This document shows, piece after piece, positions 37,664-48,564 of a stretch of 64,000 bases of DNA. Positions within the stretch are counted from its first letter, which is position 1, and every line of letters starts with the position of its first letter. Made by a program: the position numbers and the translations under genes. This DNA comes from Pelomyxa schiedti. Its lineage: Eukaryota; Evosea; Pelobiontida; Pelomyxidae. The notes below the pieces were generated by a model. That model saw nothing but the letters and a program-made list of their open reading frames with translations, was not told the origin of the DNA and ran no database searches. The stretch is taken from the NCBI GenBank assembly GCA_020536535.1, contig JAHLWZ010000016.1, positions 108,811 through 172,810 on the forward strand. The letters are read 5' to 3'.

Positions 37664-38236
37664 ATGTCGTCACGTACGGAGAAGACGAAGACGGGGGGCA
37701 GTGGGGAACGTTACTGGCAAGTTTTCTTTGTGCCGAAAGATTGTGTCAGTAATCCGACGTCATACGTCGCGTACTGCCCGTACACCCACATCCTTGGTGA
37801 AGGAGACACTGTGAGGGAGGCAGCTACAAGATGGCGTAAGGCTGCGAAACGCGTCTTGCAATCAAACTGTGACATTCCAAAATACATGCTCATTCCTACA
37901 AAACTATTGTATGCTGCGTTTTGCATTCAACGTTTGAGTATGCTTCTCACTTAAAAAAATCAAACTTGACAGGTATGGGGAAAAGGACGGAGTTCCTTTC
38001 TATGCGATTTCTTGCCTCAAGAACTCGAAGCGGACTTATGACATATTCTCACCAAAGGTCAACGTGGGTTTTCCTTTTGTTACTTTAGACACTCTTCTTA
38101 TCTTCTTCAGGCTCTGGATATTCCCTCTACAAGCTTACCAAGTGTGTGGATTGACTGGAATGTGCAGTGTACTCCACGCACTGTCATAAATGAGCCGGCG
38201 GACCTAACCTCAATTACGCCGAACTGTATTAACTAG
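37664..38236 (+). CDS. Unknown protein of about 150 residues
   Basis: Three exons: 37664-37908, joined by a GTATGC donor and CAG acceptor to the exon at about 37973, then a GTCAAC...TTCAG intron before the last exon ending at TAG 38234-38236. The product starts MSSRTEKTKTGGSGERYWQV, continues YCPYTHILGEGDTVREAATR, then YGEKDGVPFYAISCLKNSKR and LPSVWIDWNVQCTPRTVINE. Splice phases are consistent at both junctions, so the gene model is good, but I recognise no family. No signal peptide or membrane segment is seen. Confidence 0.7.
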
Positions 38237-38414
38237 GGGATCCAGCACCACAGTTTTGTAAATAGCCTACTATCCAACCACACATAATACAACAAACAAA
38301 CAAAAAGAGAAAAACCAAATCCCCACAGAGATAACTAAGAAAAAAAAAAAATAGTCTATTATTGGTTTTAACAAAATGGGAGGTGGTAACAGTAACTTTT
38401 GGGTTACTTATGGT

Positions 38415-40360
38415 TTAAACTTTGTCTTCCATTTCAACCTCTGCCCCAACAGGAGCGGCCCTGTCGAGGTCCGTGTCCCAGTCGGGCATGTGCCAGGACT
38501 TCATGTCGTGGTAGAAGTTGTCGGGCTTGCCCATCAGGAACGGGATGCGAAGTACCAGGCCTGTTATGGTTCCACCAACAAGGGCCATGCCGAATGTGAC
38601 TCCAATGCCGGCAAGCTGGGATTGGGTAGGGAATTAGTACCAAAAAAGGGGTGGAATGTTGGGTTGGTTACCTGGAGAAGAGCCTGGTCGCTGGAGCTTC
38701 TGCCTTCTCCCATTCTCGGGTAAACAACTCCGATGTTGACCAGTGCCTCGGGTTCTGTTGGGCCCCAGTCTTCCCACTTGACCATTGCGGCGGAGATAAC
38801 AGCACATAATCCACCAAGAAGACCCGGCATACCATGCAAATTATGCACCTACAAGGCTCATCAGTGATTGCCTGAGGGAGAAGGGGACGTACTCCGCAGG
38901 TGTCATGTAGCCCAATATGATTCTGTAAGAACGGCTGAAGATACCGGAATCCAAGAGTGCTAACGGATCCCGCAACAATACCAATTGCCATAGCACCGAC
39001 GAGATACAGGTTCATACAGGCTGATGCTCCAATGGCAACACCTCCAGCAAGGGTGGCATTTTGAATATCGACCTGACCACTATAAGATCTACTAGTAATC
39101 AGGGAGAGGATACCATGTCAAAGTGGTGTCCAGGCCTTGTGATTTGAGACCAGGCGAATGCTACAACACAGCATGCGGCTAAGCTGACTGCTGTATTAAG
39201 AATTGTTCGTTCTTGTTTCGAGTTTTCCCCGGCAAGTGCGGCATTGAAACTGGGCCACATAATCCAGAGGAATATAGTTCCTGTTTTGAGATGTTAGACA
39301 TAGAGTAGAAAAGAAGTAGTACTCTATATATTAATTCGTGGAATTGCCTTGTACCAATCATCGCAAAAAGATCTGAGTGATACACGGACCCACAGTCATC
39401 ATTGGTTTTTGCAGGCTTGGGAGATACAATTCTACTCACGGTGAGCCCAAAGTAAGCCCCAAATGCGTGGATGACAAGTGAACCTCCAATGTCTGCACAA
39501 ATAAACAAAAAAAAAGTCAATGCTACGAAACAGGAATTGGAGGTTCCCAACCTACAATCTCCAATTCTCTCTCGAGGATAACTTTATTTGCACCATAGAT
39601 AATCAGATGCATCATAGTCATTATAGTAAGTTGAACAAGGGAGGTCTTCCCAATCACAGCGCCAAATGCAATCATTACAGAACCAGCGGCGAAATCGCCC
39701 TCAATGATCCTGTTGGGCCATTGTAAGCACAGAAAACAAAAAGAAGAAAACTGAGTGTGCGTTGCTGTGAGGGAGGCATTTAGGTACACACGATTCAATG
39801 TCAATAGGTATCTTATGCCATTCGCCAGCACTAACACAGTTCCAGAAACCATTCACAAGCATCGCCCACTGAAATGCCAATGCAGATAGGAAGAAGTTGA
39901 ATCCCACGGCACTGAAGCCGTACTTCTTCAGGAAAGTCATCAAGAATCCGAATCCCACGAATATCATGACGTGCACGTCGCTGAAGTAGGTGTATTCGTG
40001 CAGTCCCTCGTAATCATGGTCATCAGGATCGCCCATTGTGGGTTGTGCATCCGGAGCATATTGCGCACAAGCTCCAAATAGAATCAAGAATAAGCCTTGA
40101 CATGCCAACTACGGGTATTCGGGGAATACATTTGAGTATAGGAAAAAACCAAAACAAACAGAACGTAACAGAACAGAAACAAGCAAAGATAATACGTATT
40201 GTACGGCGGTAGCAAACAACAATAACAACAACAACAAAAAAAAACAATTGGCGTCAATTTTTTTTTGGTTTTTAAAAGAGGTTTTGTTGTAGGTGTGGAA
40301 ACCCACTGCCAAAAGAGCAAAACTGTCGGACTGAGCGAGTTTGATTGGGTTAAACTGCAT
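38415..40360 (-). CDS. Rh-type ammonium transporter (Amt/Rh superfamily)
   Basis: A trimeric membrane channel for ammonia/ammonium or CO2. A short first exon from 40360 ([20 protein letters not shown]) is spliced over about 240 nt to [20 protein letters not shown]. Then come [20 protein letters not shown] and [19 protein letters not shown], typical Rh text. The twin-His residues are present: [17 protein letters not shown] (first His) and [14 protein letters not shown] (second His). Other blocks are [25 protein letters not shown] and a last helix with [19 protein letters not shown]. The C-terminal tail ends [14 protein letters not shown] at TAA 38415-38417. Eleven or twelve helices are expected. 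At least seven introns. No glycosylated N-terminal loop of animal type is evident. Confidence 0.88.
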
Positions 40361-40734
40361 TCTTGTTCAAAAAAGAGACCGGGCCGGCGACGAGCGATGT
40401 TAGGGTGATTGAGAAATTTTGTTTGGCTTCTTCTTGTTGCTCAAAGAAGAAAAAGAAAACGACAACGCGATGAGGAAAAAACTTCCTTGAAGAGCAAAAG
40501 CTGAGAAGGAAAAAATGGCGGGCGTCTAGAATTTTTAACCACTGTGGGTGTTCTCCAGGAGTTTTCCTCCATTTTTACGCTTCTTAGAACAAAGACTGAT
40601 CAGATCAAACCCCGGTAAACGAACGAGGATGACATAAACACAAAAAAACAAGTCAAATTTGACTTGGCACGGAACAGACCTCCACGTGGGCCCGGATCTG
40701 ATATCTTCTGCGACCAGACCACCACCATCCTCGG
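40361..40734. other. Gap between the Rh transporter and the calcium-sensor gene
   Basis: Both flanking genes read leftwards, so this stretch holds the Rh promoter and the 3' UTR of the EF-hand gene. It contains purine-rich tracts around 40440-40500. No coding sequence is convincing. Confidence 0.45.
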
Positions 40735-41535
40735 TCAGGGCGGCATCTTCGCGATTGCCTTTGACTGCACCGTCAAGTTTTCCAGGATTATGGGATTGCG
40801 CAGCACCATCAGCTTGTACTCCTCAAACGAGATCCTGCCGTCGTGATTGATGTCCACTTCGCTGAAAGTAGCGTCCAAAACCCTGATGATCTGGTCCTCA
40901 GACAAATGCAGGGCGCCGAGATTGACGAGAGAAGCTCGCAGCATTGACATGAGCTCCTCTTTGCTTATGTAGCCGTCACCATCAATGTCATACACGCGGA
41001 ATGAAACTGTGCTTTTCGGTTGTTATATTGGGACAATGCCCCCATCTCCATTGATATATTCATTATTGTGAAGTGGTGTGAAATGCAAGTGTATGCAGTA
41101 GATATTTAAAATTGTGAGGGAGGAGTGGTTACGTTCCAATTTCTCATCTCTGTTGGCTCTGTCACAAAATCCGGATAATCCGTGCACGAACTCGTCAAAA
41201 GACAGCAGAGAATCGTGATTACTATCAAAAATGGTAAATATGCGGTCCACAAAGACGGAATTGACTCCAGCGCCCAAGGCCTGTCTGAACTCGTTCTGGT
41301 CAATGACGCCATCCCGTTGTATGGATGAACTAATTCTCTTATAGTGGTGATACAAAGCCGTCACTTCCGCCTCAGAAACTGTGTCAAGAAAACACGTTTG
41401 TTCGGGACCCGGTTTGAAACGAAACACAGTCTTAAAAAAACAAAAAAACGAAAGTTACATACAGTGAGTAGTTTGAGTGTACTGTTGTAGTTGTCTTTTG
41501 CTAAGTGGTGGTTCCCTTGCTGGTTTGTTGCCCAT
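40735..41535 (-). CDS. Calcineurin B-like calcium sensor (CBL/CNB family), four EF hands, predicted N-myristoylated
   Basis: A calcium-binding regulatory protein that would control a phosphatase or CIPK-type kinase at membranes. The ATG at 41535 gives MGNKPAREPPLSKRQLQQY, a myristoylation start (Gly2). A GTATGT donor then joins, in phase, at CACAG to FSEAEVTALYHHYKRISSSI, matching FSVNEVEALxELFKxxSSS of CBL proteins. EF hands: QRDGVIDQNEF, DSNHDSLLSFDEF, then after an intron DIDGDGYISKEEL and DINHDGRISFEEY. The end is NPIILENLTVQSKAIAKMPP, close to the NPxxLxNxTL tail of CBLs. The first two loops are degenerate, the last two look fully competent. About 190 residues, normal for the family. Confidence 0.85.
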
Positions 41536-41726
41536 TTGAGTTGTATTGGTGGAAAATTGTACAATGTGAGGTTGTGGTTGATGCCAACAGACACCAACGT
41601 GCGCGTTATTGGTTATTTTTATTTTCTACGCGAACAAGGTTGCTTTGGTTTGCATTTTCGTGAATTTTTCAAGCCCTTGAACTCCTTCTGCCGAAGAAGA
41701 AACCTGCACAAATCGAAGAATTAGGG

Positions 41727-43087
41727 ATGTACCGAAAAGTGAGTTTCTCCGACGTTCCCGCCCTTTGTCGGTCAAAGTGCATGTCGCCGAAGAGGACAAC
41801 TTCGGCTAATTGCGTTGAAGGGACCGCGTGTTGCTGTGGGTTGGTTCTCTTGGTGATTTGTGTTGGTTGTTTTGTTGTGACAGTTGAGTCAACACTGCTT
41901 TTGCCTGGAACTGGGTCCCATAATCTGAAAGCAGTTTCAACAACCAGTGGTGGCCGTATCCACCCGCTCTCTCTTCGGTTTCACAATCTCAGTTGTGAGG
42001 CAGGCGACCACCACGACATTACCATCATTGTTCAACACGCCGGAGTTGGTTCAAGAAGAAGAAAATTTGATTTCAATCGAACCGACACAAACTGGCTGCA
42101 ACAACAACTTCCAGCTCCAAATCCTCCGCACGAACTGGCGACTCGGCTGCTCAGTGCCCACCTGCAGGCAAAGTGAGCCTGGGCTTGTTTGGCGACACCG
42201 GGGCGGGCAAGACGACGCTGTGCCAGCGCCTCATGGAGCTGTCGACCGACTCGCAGTCCGCGTCGAGCTCGAGCGTGGCCGAGGGCGAGGATGTGTACGT
42301 GACCATGTGCGGGGGCCGCATCATGGCGCGCCAGGCTCGGTGGCCCTGCCCCACAATCCCATCAGGGGCATCTTCCACCCCTAAAAAGGGAACGAAGAGG
42401 AGCTCCAAGTCCCGCCAGGGCGGCTCCTCTGCTTCGTCCTCTACCTCAACAGCGGCGGACGATGATACAAATGACAATACAGTGTGTGGGGAGGTGTGGG
42501 ACTATTGGGTCAAAGATGCTTCTTCAATATCTACAAGGATCTGGAGACAGGCAAACGGTACGAGAATTCTGAAAAAACAACCAACACTAGAAATGTATGA
42601 AGAAGAATGTCTTAAGTTCACAATTGCCCTGTAAATGTTTTCTGATACCTTTACCTTTTCTTTTTGTTACCTGGACAGCTGAATTGATTGTCCTTGACTT
42701 GTCTGTCGAAAACGAAATGGATAAAGTGGAGCATTGGACGCGCGAAATCGAAGCATACAATTCTGAACCAAAGGTGCTGTTCCTGATAGGCAACAAAACA
42801 GACTTGCCTTGCCTAACACCGCAGGAATTAGTTAGAGATTATGCAAATTCTCATTCACTCAAGTACTTTGAAGTGTGTTCTGTCTATTCCGAACCTCCCA
42901 GTTCCCGTTAACACCTTCACAGATTAGTGCAATGACAGGTGAAGGCGTGGATGTTATGCTGATGGAGATAGTGAGAGACGTTCTTATACTTCTAAAAAAA
43001 CGGGAAAAGCCACCAGGTGACGAAATACGCGTCAGAACACCAGCAAAGAAACCAGCAACTTCTGCTGATAAATGTAATCTAATGTAA
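41727..43087 (+). CDS. Divergent Rab-like small GTPase with long N-terminal extension and CaaX end
   Basis: The nucleotide-binding core begins at about 42165: GKVSLGLFGDTGAGKTTLCQ (P-loop GDTGAGKT). A Ser-rich insertion of about 60 residues (GTKRSSKSRQGGSSASSSTS) replaces the switch I region. Later exons carry ELIVLDLSVENEMDKVEHWT, VLFLIGNKTDL (NKxD) and ISAMTGEGVDVMLMEIV (SAK-like). The end KKPATSADKCNLM has a four-residue CaaX signal (CNLM), suggesting prenylation. The expected WDxxGQ switch II reads WDYWV in the visible frame, so it may be altered or split by an intron. Upstream, ATG 41727 opens MYRKVSFSDVPALCRSK with a 49-nt GTGGGT...GACAG intron; joins from 41930 to 42165 are unresolved. 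Confidence 0.65.
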
Positions 43088-43157
43088 ACTAGTCTCGAGA
43101 AAGAGATAGTGTCAATAAGCATTTATTATGTCCGCGGAAAAAAGTGCCTAGTACTGG

Positions 43158-44184
43158 CTAGCACACTTTCTTGGGGCCCAGCTGGAATTCTGTGGGATTA
43201 AAAAGCATACTCAGAAATGGTCCATGAAAGAAGTGCAAGGTATTCACGACTGCATGGAAAATAATCCCACTGGTTGTCCAGAGTGCAAGCCAAAGACCAC
43301 AGTCATAGTCGAAAATCTCGCGCCAGTGTGACAAGTAGAGATATATTATCCAGGGTCCCCACAGAACCCGGAAAACAAACCACAAGACTGCAAATATGAA
43401 TCCTGCAATGCGGGCAAGCAGTAGGAGAGCCTTGTTATATGAGTGGCGGCACATTCTTCCCAGACAAAACCATATTGCATTGATAGGAGAGGTCAATTCC
43501 ATGAAATAGACACCACAACCGATCCCATGTGCATGGCCTGTGGACTGAGTTGCCACTATCAGAGTTATTGTAGGGTGTGCTGTGATACCAGTAGAATGCA
43601 TGTCAGAGTTATAACAAGAATATGGTGAACGAGGATAATCTCCCAGTGTTTTTCTTTGGACCTACATATGGAAATAGTATCACAGAGAAAATACCTTACG
43701 GAATGTTAGTACCTCACTTTCTATGCCAATTAACTTGCAATTACCCAATGGACATTGCCATTACGTAGGGCATCCTTGGGTGACTGTTTATGAAAGGGTG
43801 CTCGTAAATGGATGGGAAATTCCAAGAAAGCATAATAATATTAACAGAAACGATAGAGCTGTGGAAAAATGTTTTCATCCTATTAGGAAAACAAGATAGT
43901 TAGTACTGATAAACCTGCAATAGAAATTTACCATGAACACCACTCCAACTGTGTCTGTCTGTCCAATTTGTTGTAGTGAGGAACCATTTTGGCCACAAAT
44001 GGGCATATTAACACTTCCAATACCTATCAACGCCTTCATGTTAATTAAATGCCACAACCTCGAGCAAAAATAAACAGTGTGATTCCCATCATAACAAATG
44101 ACACACGGTGTAAATAACGAATGAAAAGCCAATCACAGGGAACAACTCCCTGGGCACCGAGAACGTGTCATCTATTATTCTCAT
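43158..44184 (-). CDS. TLC-domain membrane protein (TRAM/LAG1/CLN8 family)
   Basis: The ATG at 44184 gives MRIIDDTFSVPRELFPVIGF and a first helix. Middle exons carry HLINMKALIGIGSV and the family His pair in KEKHWEIILVHHILVITL (about 43565-43640, across a junction). The last exon carries GVYFMELTSPINAIWFCLG, YNKALLLLARIAGFIFAVLW, FRVLWGPWIIYLYLSHW and LALWTTSGIIFHAVVNTLHF, ending GPKKVC at 43158. The ExxSP segment and VHH are typical of TLC proteins such as TLCD4/TMEM56, which shape lipid composition of ER or plasma membrane. Enzyme activity (ceramide synthase type) is not implied. The gene sits 70 nt downstream of the ion-channel gene in the same direction. Confidence 0.72.
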
Positions 44185-44254
44185 TCCCAACCAAAGAAAA
44201 ACGAAACTTTTTTTTTCCCACTTTTCTGTGAAACAAAGGTTCTTTCGACTTAGT

Positions 44255-46102
44255 TCACAAGCAGGCAGCAATGTACGACACGAGTACGGTACCAATCGTG
44301 GAGGCGAGAATAATTACAACTGCCGTGATTTTATCTACAAGTTTGGCTCGGCGCATGCGGAGATCAAAAAGCCTGGCGTCCTGTGAAACATTATGGGGGC
44401 GTGGTTATAAGTGTTCCCATAAAAGAGAGGGTGTTCCGTACTGCTTTTTGTTGAGTCGCAGCGGATACAGTGAGTGCATTTGTCGTTGCATTCGCAGGAG
44501 CTGTTGTTGATGTGGTAGTAGTAGTTCCGGAACTCATGGGATGGAGTTCAATCGGCTTGGAGGGATCAGCCTCCTCCAATGCTTTGTGCAGAACTATGTT
44601 GTTGAACCGCTTCAACCACCTAAAGAGCTATGTTTAGAGATAGACGAATACTACTTGTTGCTAAAAAGTACCTGTGAACTACAATTGTCTCTATTACAGT
44701 GGCTAGGAGGATCAAGAAGTACCAATTATAAACCCAATCAGCTACAGTCACCTAACCAGATACATTATAATTTGAACTCACCCATAGACAATTTTACTTG
44801 ACCGACATCTGGAATCTTGGATCCTTTAGAGAGTGAATGAATGTACTTCATTGCATGCAAATGTACCTGTTCCGGTCGAGAGAAACACCATTGAAAGAAC
44901 TCCACTGACAGAGGATCCAAGCCGCCCTTGTAACTCGGTTGGATCAAGCCATAATACTGAAATTGAAACAGCCAACGTGACTATGGCCGGTGGGATTACC
45001 TTTTGAGGTGACTCACTGTGTATTAATCGACTTCAGGAAGGAACCTTCATTGTGAAAAAAGCCGCACTACGTTTGATTTGAAGACCAATCTCACAGTGAG
45101 AGTACTCAGCTTCACCACCACCCAAACTGAAATCAGTATGCATTACATTCGTTCCATTAGAAGATATCGTTGATCTGGAGACCTATCAGGGAGTTGAGAC
45201 AATTCTCCAGGAGAAAACCACTTACACTATAACCGGGAACTTGAACATTGTCAGCAATTCCAGAACTTTCTTCAGGTATCAACCGAACCATAGAGTAATC
45301 CCATAACATATCCTCGAAGGCTACAGAGAGAATTTGAGTGTCTAATGGGTACCGGGTGAACCCAAATGTCATAAAGAACTGTGCATTCCTTGTGTTAGAG
45401 CAGAGGTAGTTTTGGTTGCGTACTACCTGTGCGTTGAATTTGAAGTTGAAATATGACCACCCTGGCTCCGGTTTATTGCAAACAGGACAACTTATATCGA
45501 GGCCTGGGCATATGTGCTCGGGAATGTTTTCTGAGCTAAACTCTGCAACATTCTCCATAAGTAGTGTCAAATCCGGTCTGAGAAGACTTAGGGGACACTG
45601 GTTGTGGGAGAACTTTACCGGTAATAGTCACCAAAAATAACTTCGCATGTGCGCCACCTATACCAAATATATCTGAATATCTTTCCTTTAAGATTGAACC
45701 CAGTGGGGAATTGGCAACTAACCCTTGCGCATGGAACAAGTTGGAAAAGGCATCCACATCCCCAAGTTGAGTGAAATAGACTCCAACATAAACTACCGCT
45801 GGTAGCACAGTTTCTTGTTCAGAGCAAACTGTATACTCCGGCCAACTCCCGTCGGAATCTAAGGCACAAAGTGATGAGACTGAGCAATTTCAAAGAGAAA
45901 AACGTACTGACACATAGAGTGCTGTTCTGAGGTACATCACGTAAAATGTCTTTTTTCTTTGTTAATGCAACGGGAAAACAAAAAAAAAAAGAGTGCGATG
46001 GGCAGGAGTACTCTTTTTCTGTGGAGTCCTCACAATAGCTGCCGAAGCAAAAATGGTAAAACTTGCAAAAAATAAGGCTGTTATAAAGCAGTGCTTTCGC
46101 AT
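44255..46102 (-). CDS. Pentameric ligand-gated ion channel subunit (Cys-loop receptor superfamily)
   Basis: A receptor channel of the plasma membrane. The ATG at 46102 gives a signal peptide (MRKHCFITALFFASFTIFAS). The extracellular domain shows VLPAVVYVGVYFTQLGDVDA, PDLTLLMENVAEF, QVVRNQNYLCSNTRNAQFFM and RYPLDTQILSVAFEDMLWDY, then EAEYSHCEIGLQIKRSAAFF before the membrane. M1 is PPAIVTLAVSISVLWLDPTE, M2 is GSSVSGVLSMVFLSTGT, the M2-M3 link GSKIPDVGQVKLSM, M3 ADWVYNWYFLILLATVIETI, and after a Thr-rich loop M4 AKLVDKITAVVIILASTIGT with stop TGA 44255-44257. The two cysteines of the animal Cys-loop are missing around YPLDTQ, as in prokaryotic channels. Splice phases at the M1, M3 and M4 exons agree. 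The ligand is unknown; ion selectivity cannot be told. Confidence 0.8.
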
Positions 46103-46360
46103 GCCCCTCGTGCCTCACGGGATTTACACAACACCAACCGTTATTCGGTTTTTTTTTTTTTCTTTCGTTTTCTCACAATCAACGTTTCTTCTATCTGTGC
46201 TATCGCTTATTCTAGAAGCAACTACACTTTCTTGGAAGGAGAAACTCTTCTAGAATTTCCCACCTTCCAAGGTTGGAAAGGTGCCCGCGTCACGACTTCA
46301 ATTGACAGAAGTGGCAAGTCACAAAAAGTTTTGTGTGTTCGCATTTGCACTAACATAGGT

Positions 46361-48291
46361 CTAAAAACGGCCACGCTTTTTGAATGGTGCACCTCTGCTC
46401 CCTCTGTGCTGTTGTCTTTGTCCGCCTCCTCCTCCTCCTCTTCTTGGTGTTGTTCTTGTTCCAGTTCCTGTTGCTTTTCCTTTTCCCCTCCCTCGGTGCC
46501 CAAGTCCGCGTCGTGGAGCGGGTGTGTCATCGCCACTGCCCAGGGCGTTGCCGTCCCCGTCGTCGCTATCCTCGTTGTAGTAGGTTCCGTCGCCGTCGGC
46601 AACATCGGAGTCGATTTCATCATCATCGTTGCGGAACTTGGGTCGTTTGCCTACCGTTTTTTCCCGGCGTGGGGTGTCACCTTCCTCATCATTGTCCCTA
46701 GGATAGAGTTAGGAGATAGAGCCATCGTTGCATGTAGATGACCAACCTCATGACAACTGCATCGCCAGCCAAATCTTCATCGATTCCTTCGGAATCTTTC
46801 TCTATCACTCCAGCAGCCAGGTCGCCGTCATCAGAGTCCTCTTCATACCGGGCCTGCTTCCTTCTGGTTTCTCTCTGGCAAATTGTTTAGAGGGAGTCCA
46901 ATCAGCATTCCTCTTACTTCAGCAGCTTTGTCGATCTTTTCTTGAGTGTAGTTTGCAAGAGGATTTTCTTCTTCGTCAGTGTCATCGTCTTCTCCAACTC
47001 CATTAAGAGAATAAAGTTTATCCAATTCCTTGTATGGGCGTTTGATCACTTGCAGTTTGGAACTGTACTTACTGCAAGTTCGTCTACAAAAGCATTGGTG
47101 GCCTTCTTCTTCTTCGTTTTTTTCTCATTTAAACGAACCATGTTATCTTCTTCATATTGCCGTTGTTCCTCATCACTTTCAGACTCGTCATGTCTTGTAG
47201 CACCTGGGTTTCTTAGCTTTACATTTCTACAAATTGTAGTACATACCAACAACGGGCTCTTCTTCGGGCATCGTGCCATATTCCGCCCGTATGTACTCCA
47301 TAATACCACTTCTTGAAGCCTTTTTGTTCCTCCTTTCAATGGCATCCCGTTTACGTTGAGCATCTTTTTCTGGTCATTGATCACAAGGAGTACATAATTT
47401 GTACCTCTATCAGTATCATATGCAACTTCATGCAATTTTGGGGGGTGGTAGATTCCGTCAGAAGCAACAAGGGCAACCTTCTCTTCCACATCGGCAGTTT
47501 CTTCATTTTCTTTTTCTTTTGCTTTTTCTTTCTCCTCCTCAATTTCATTAGTTGATGTCTCGGTGGTTTCGGAGTTGCCCTCAGTTAAGTTAGACGGATT
47601 AGGACGCAACAACAATGGGTCAGAGGAATCTAAGTTTGGTAAGAAAGTAGCGTCGTCATTCGGGAAACAATGCCTGATTTCCCAATAAGTGCCATTTTGG
47701 TTATTTTTTCAATTTCGTATCGCAGTTTTTTTCCTAATATCTTTTTGAATAGGAGGAGAAATAAATTAACGTGAAACAGGACAACACATGAGGGAGGGTG
47801 TACTTTGATTTTATCGAAGGTCACTCTCAGAGTGGCTAATCTCCAAATCACGGGGTGGTTTTCTACATTCTCCCCGTGCAATTTTAGCAGTATAAAGAAG
47901 CACAGGCAACGGCAATATTCAAGTAGCATGTCTTATGTGAGGGGAGAGAATGGCTATTAGAGTGAGAATTCAACATTATTTCAAAGTAGAAAAATACTAT
48001 GTCTGAGCTCAAGGAAAGTGACTCCTTTGTCAGTTGGGTAATCACCAATTCTGAACTGAATAAGACTTTTTTTTTTTTGAAACGAAAATCCCCATAATTT
48101 GCGCACTTTTGGCTGTGGAGCCTGCACCGAGGCAGTATTTCTGTGTTGATTTTCTTTGTCAGGTCCTGCAGTACCATCTGCAACTGCGCGACATCCTCAG
48201 CCTCTGAAAGCGTTACCCTCAGTCCTCCTGCAACAGAACTCGTCCCACTGGTGGGACACCCATCATCACCGCGTCGCTCGTCGTCTCCCAT
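46361..48291 (-). CDS. NGDN: Neuroguidin/LCP5 (Sas10/Utp3/C1D family), SSU processome protein
   Basis: A nucleolar protein of 18S rRNA maturation. The ATG at 48291 gives MGDDERRGDDGCPTSG and VAQLQMVLQDLTKKINTEIL, then GVTFLELRHSIFLL and the Sas10/Utp3 helix LLKLHGENVENHPVIWRLAT, VTFDKIK, KKLRYEIEKITKMA. Next are DPLLLRPNPSNL, an acidic/Glu-Lys stretch, GIYHPPKLHEVAYDTDRG, then KRDAIERRNKKASRSGIMEY and IRAEYGTMPEEEP, the LCP5/neuroguidin signature. The C-terminal exons carry RPYKELDKLYSL, KQARYEEDSDDGDLAAG and an acidic then Arg/Gly-rich end (RGSRGAPFKKRGRF) with a stop at 46361-46363. Its start faces the WDR3 start 274 nt away. Confidence 0.85.
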
Positions 48292-48564
48292 CCAATATTA
48301 TTTGTGCAATTGTAAAAGGAAAAGCGCTACCAGATCACTCACTCCCTGAGGCTCAGGAATCCTGTGATGCAGCAGCACTCTTCCATGTGCTATTAAAAAC
48401 ACCTCCGTTTGCCCGCAGAGAGTCCTTCTTGTGGATTGGGAATGCTCTCTGGCTTCGTTTCGAATTCGTTTGATCGAAAAACAGTTGCAGCTATTAATTA
48501 TATTAAATCGGCCAGTGTCGCTCTCTATCGCGGGTGTGAGCGTAGATCTGAGACCTGATCAGCA
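48292..48564. promoter_or_regulatory. Bidirectional promoter between two SSU-processome genes
   Basis: 273 nt lie between divergent starts of neuroguidin/LCP5 and WDR3/UTP12. Part of 48300-48480 is open on the plus strand but shows no domain. The shared spacing suggests coordinated transcription; I recognise no specific motif. Confidence 0.5.
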
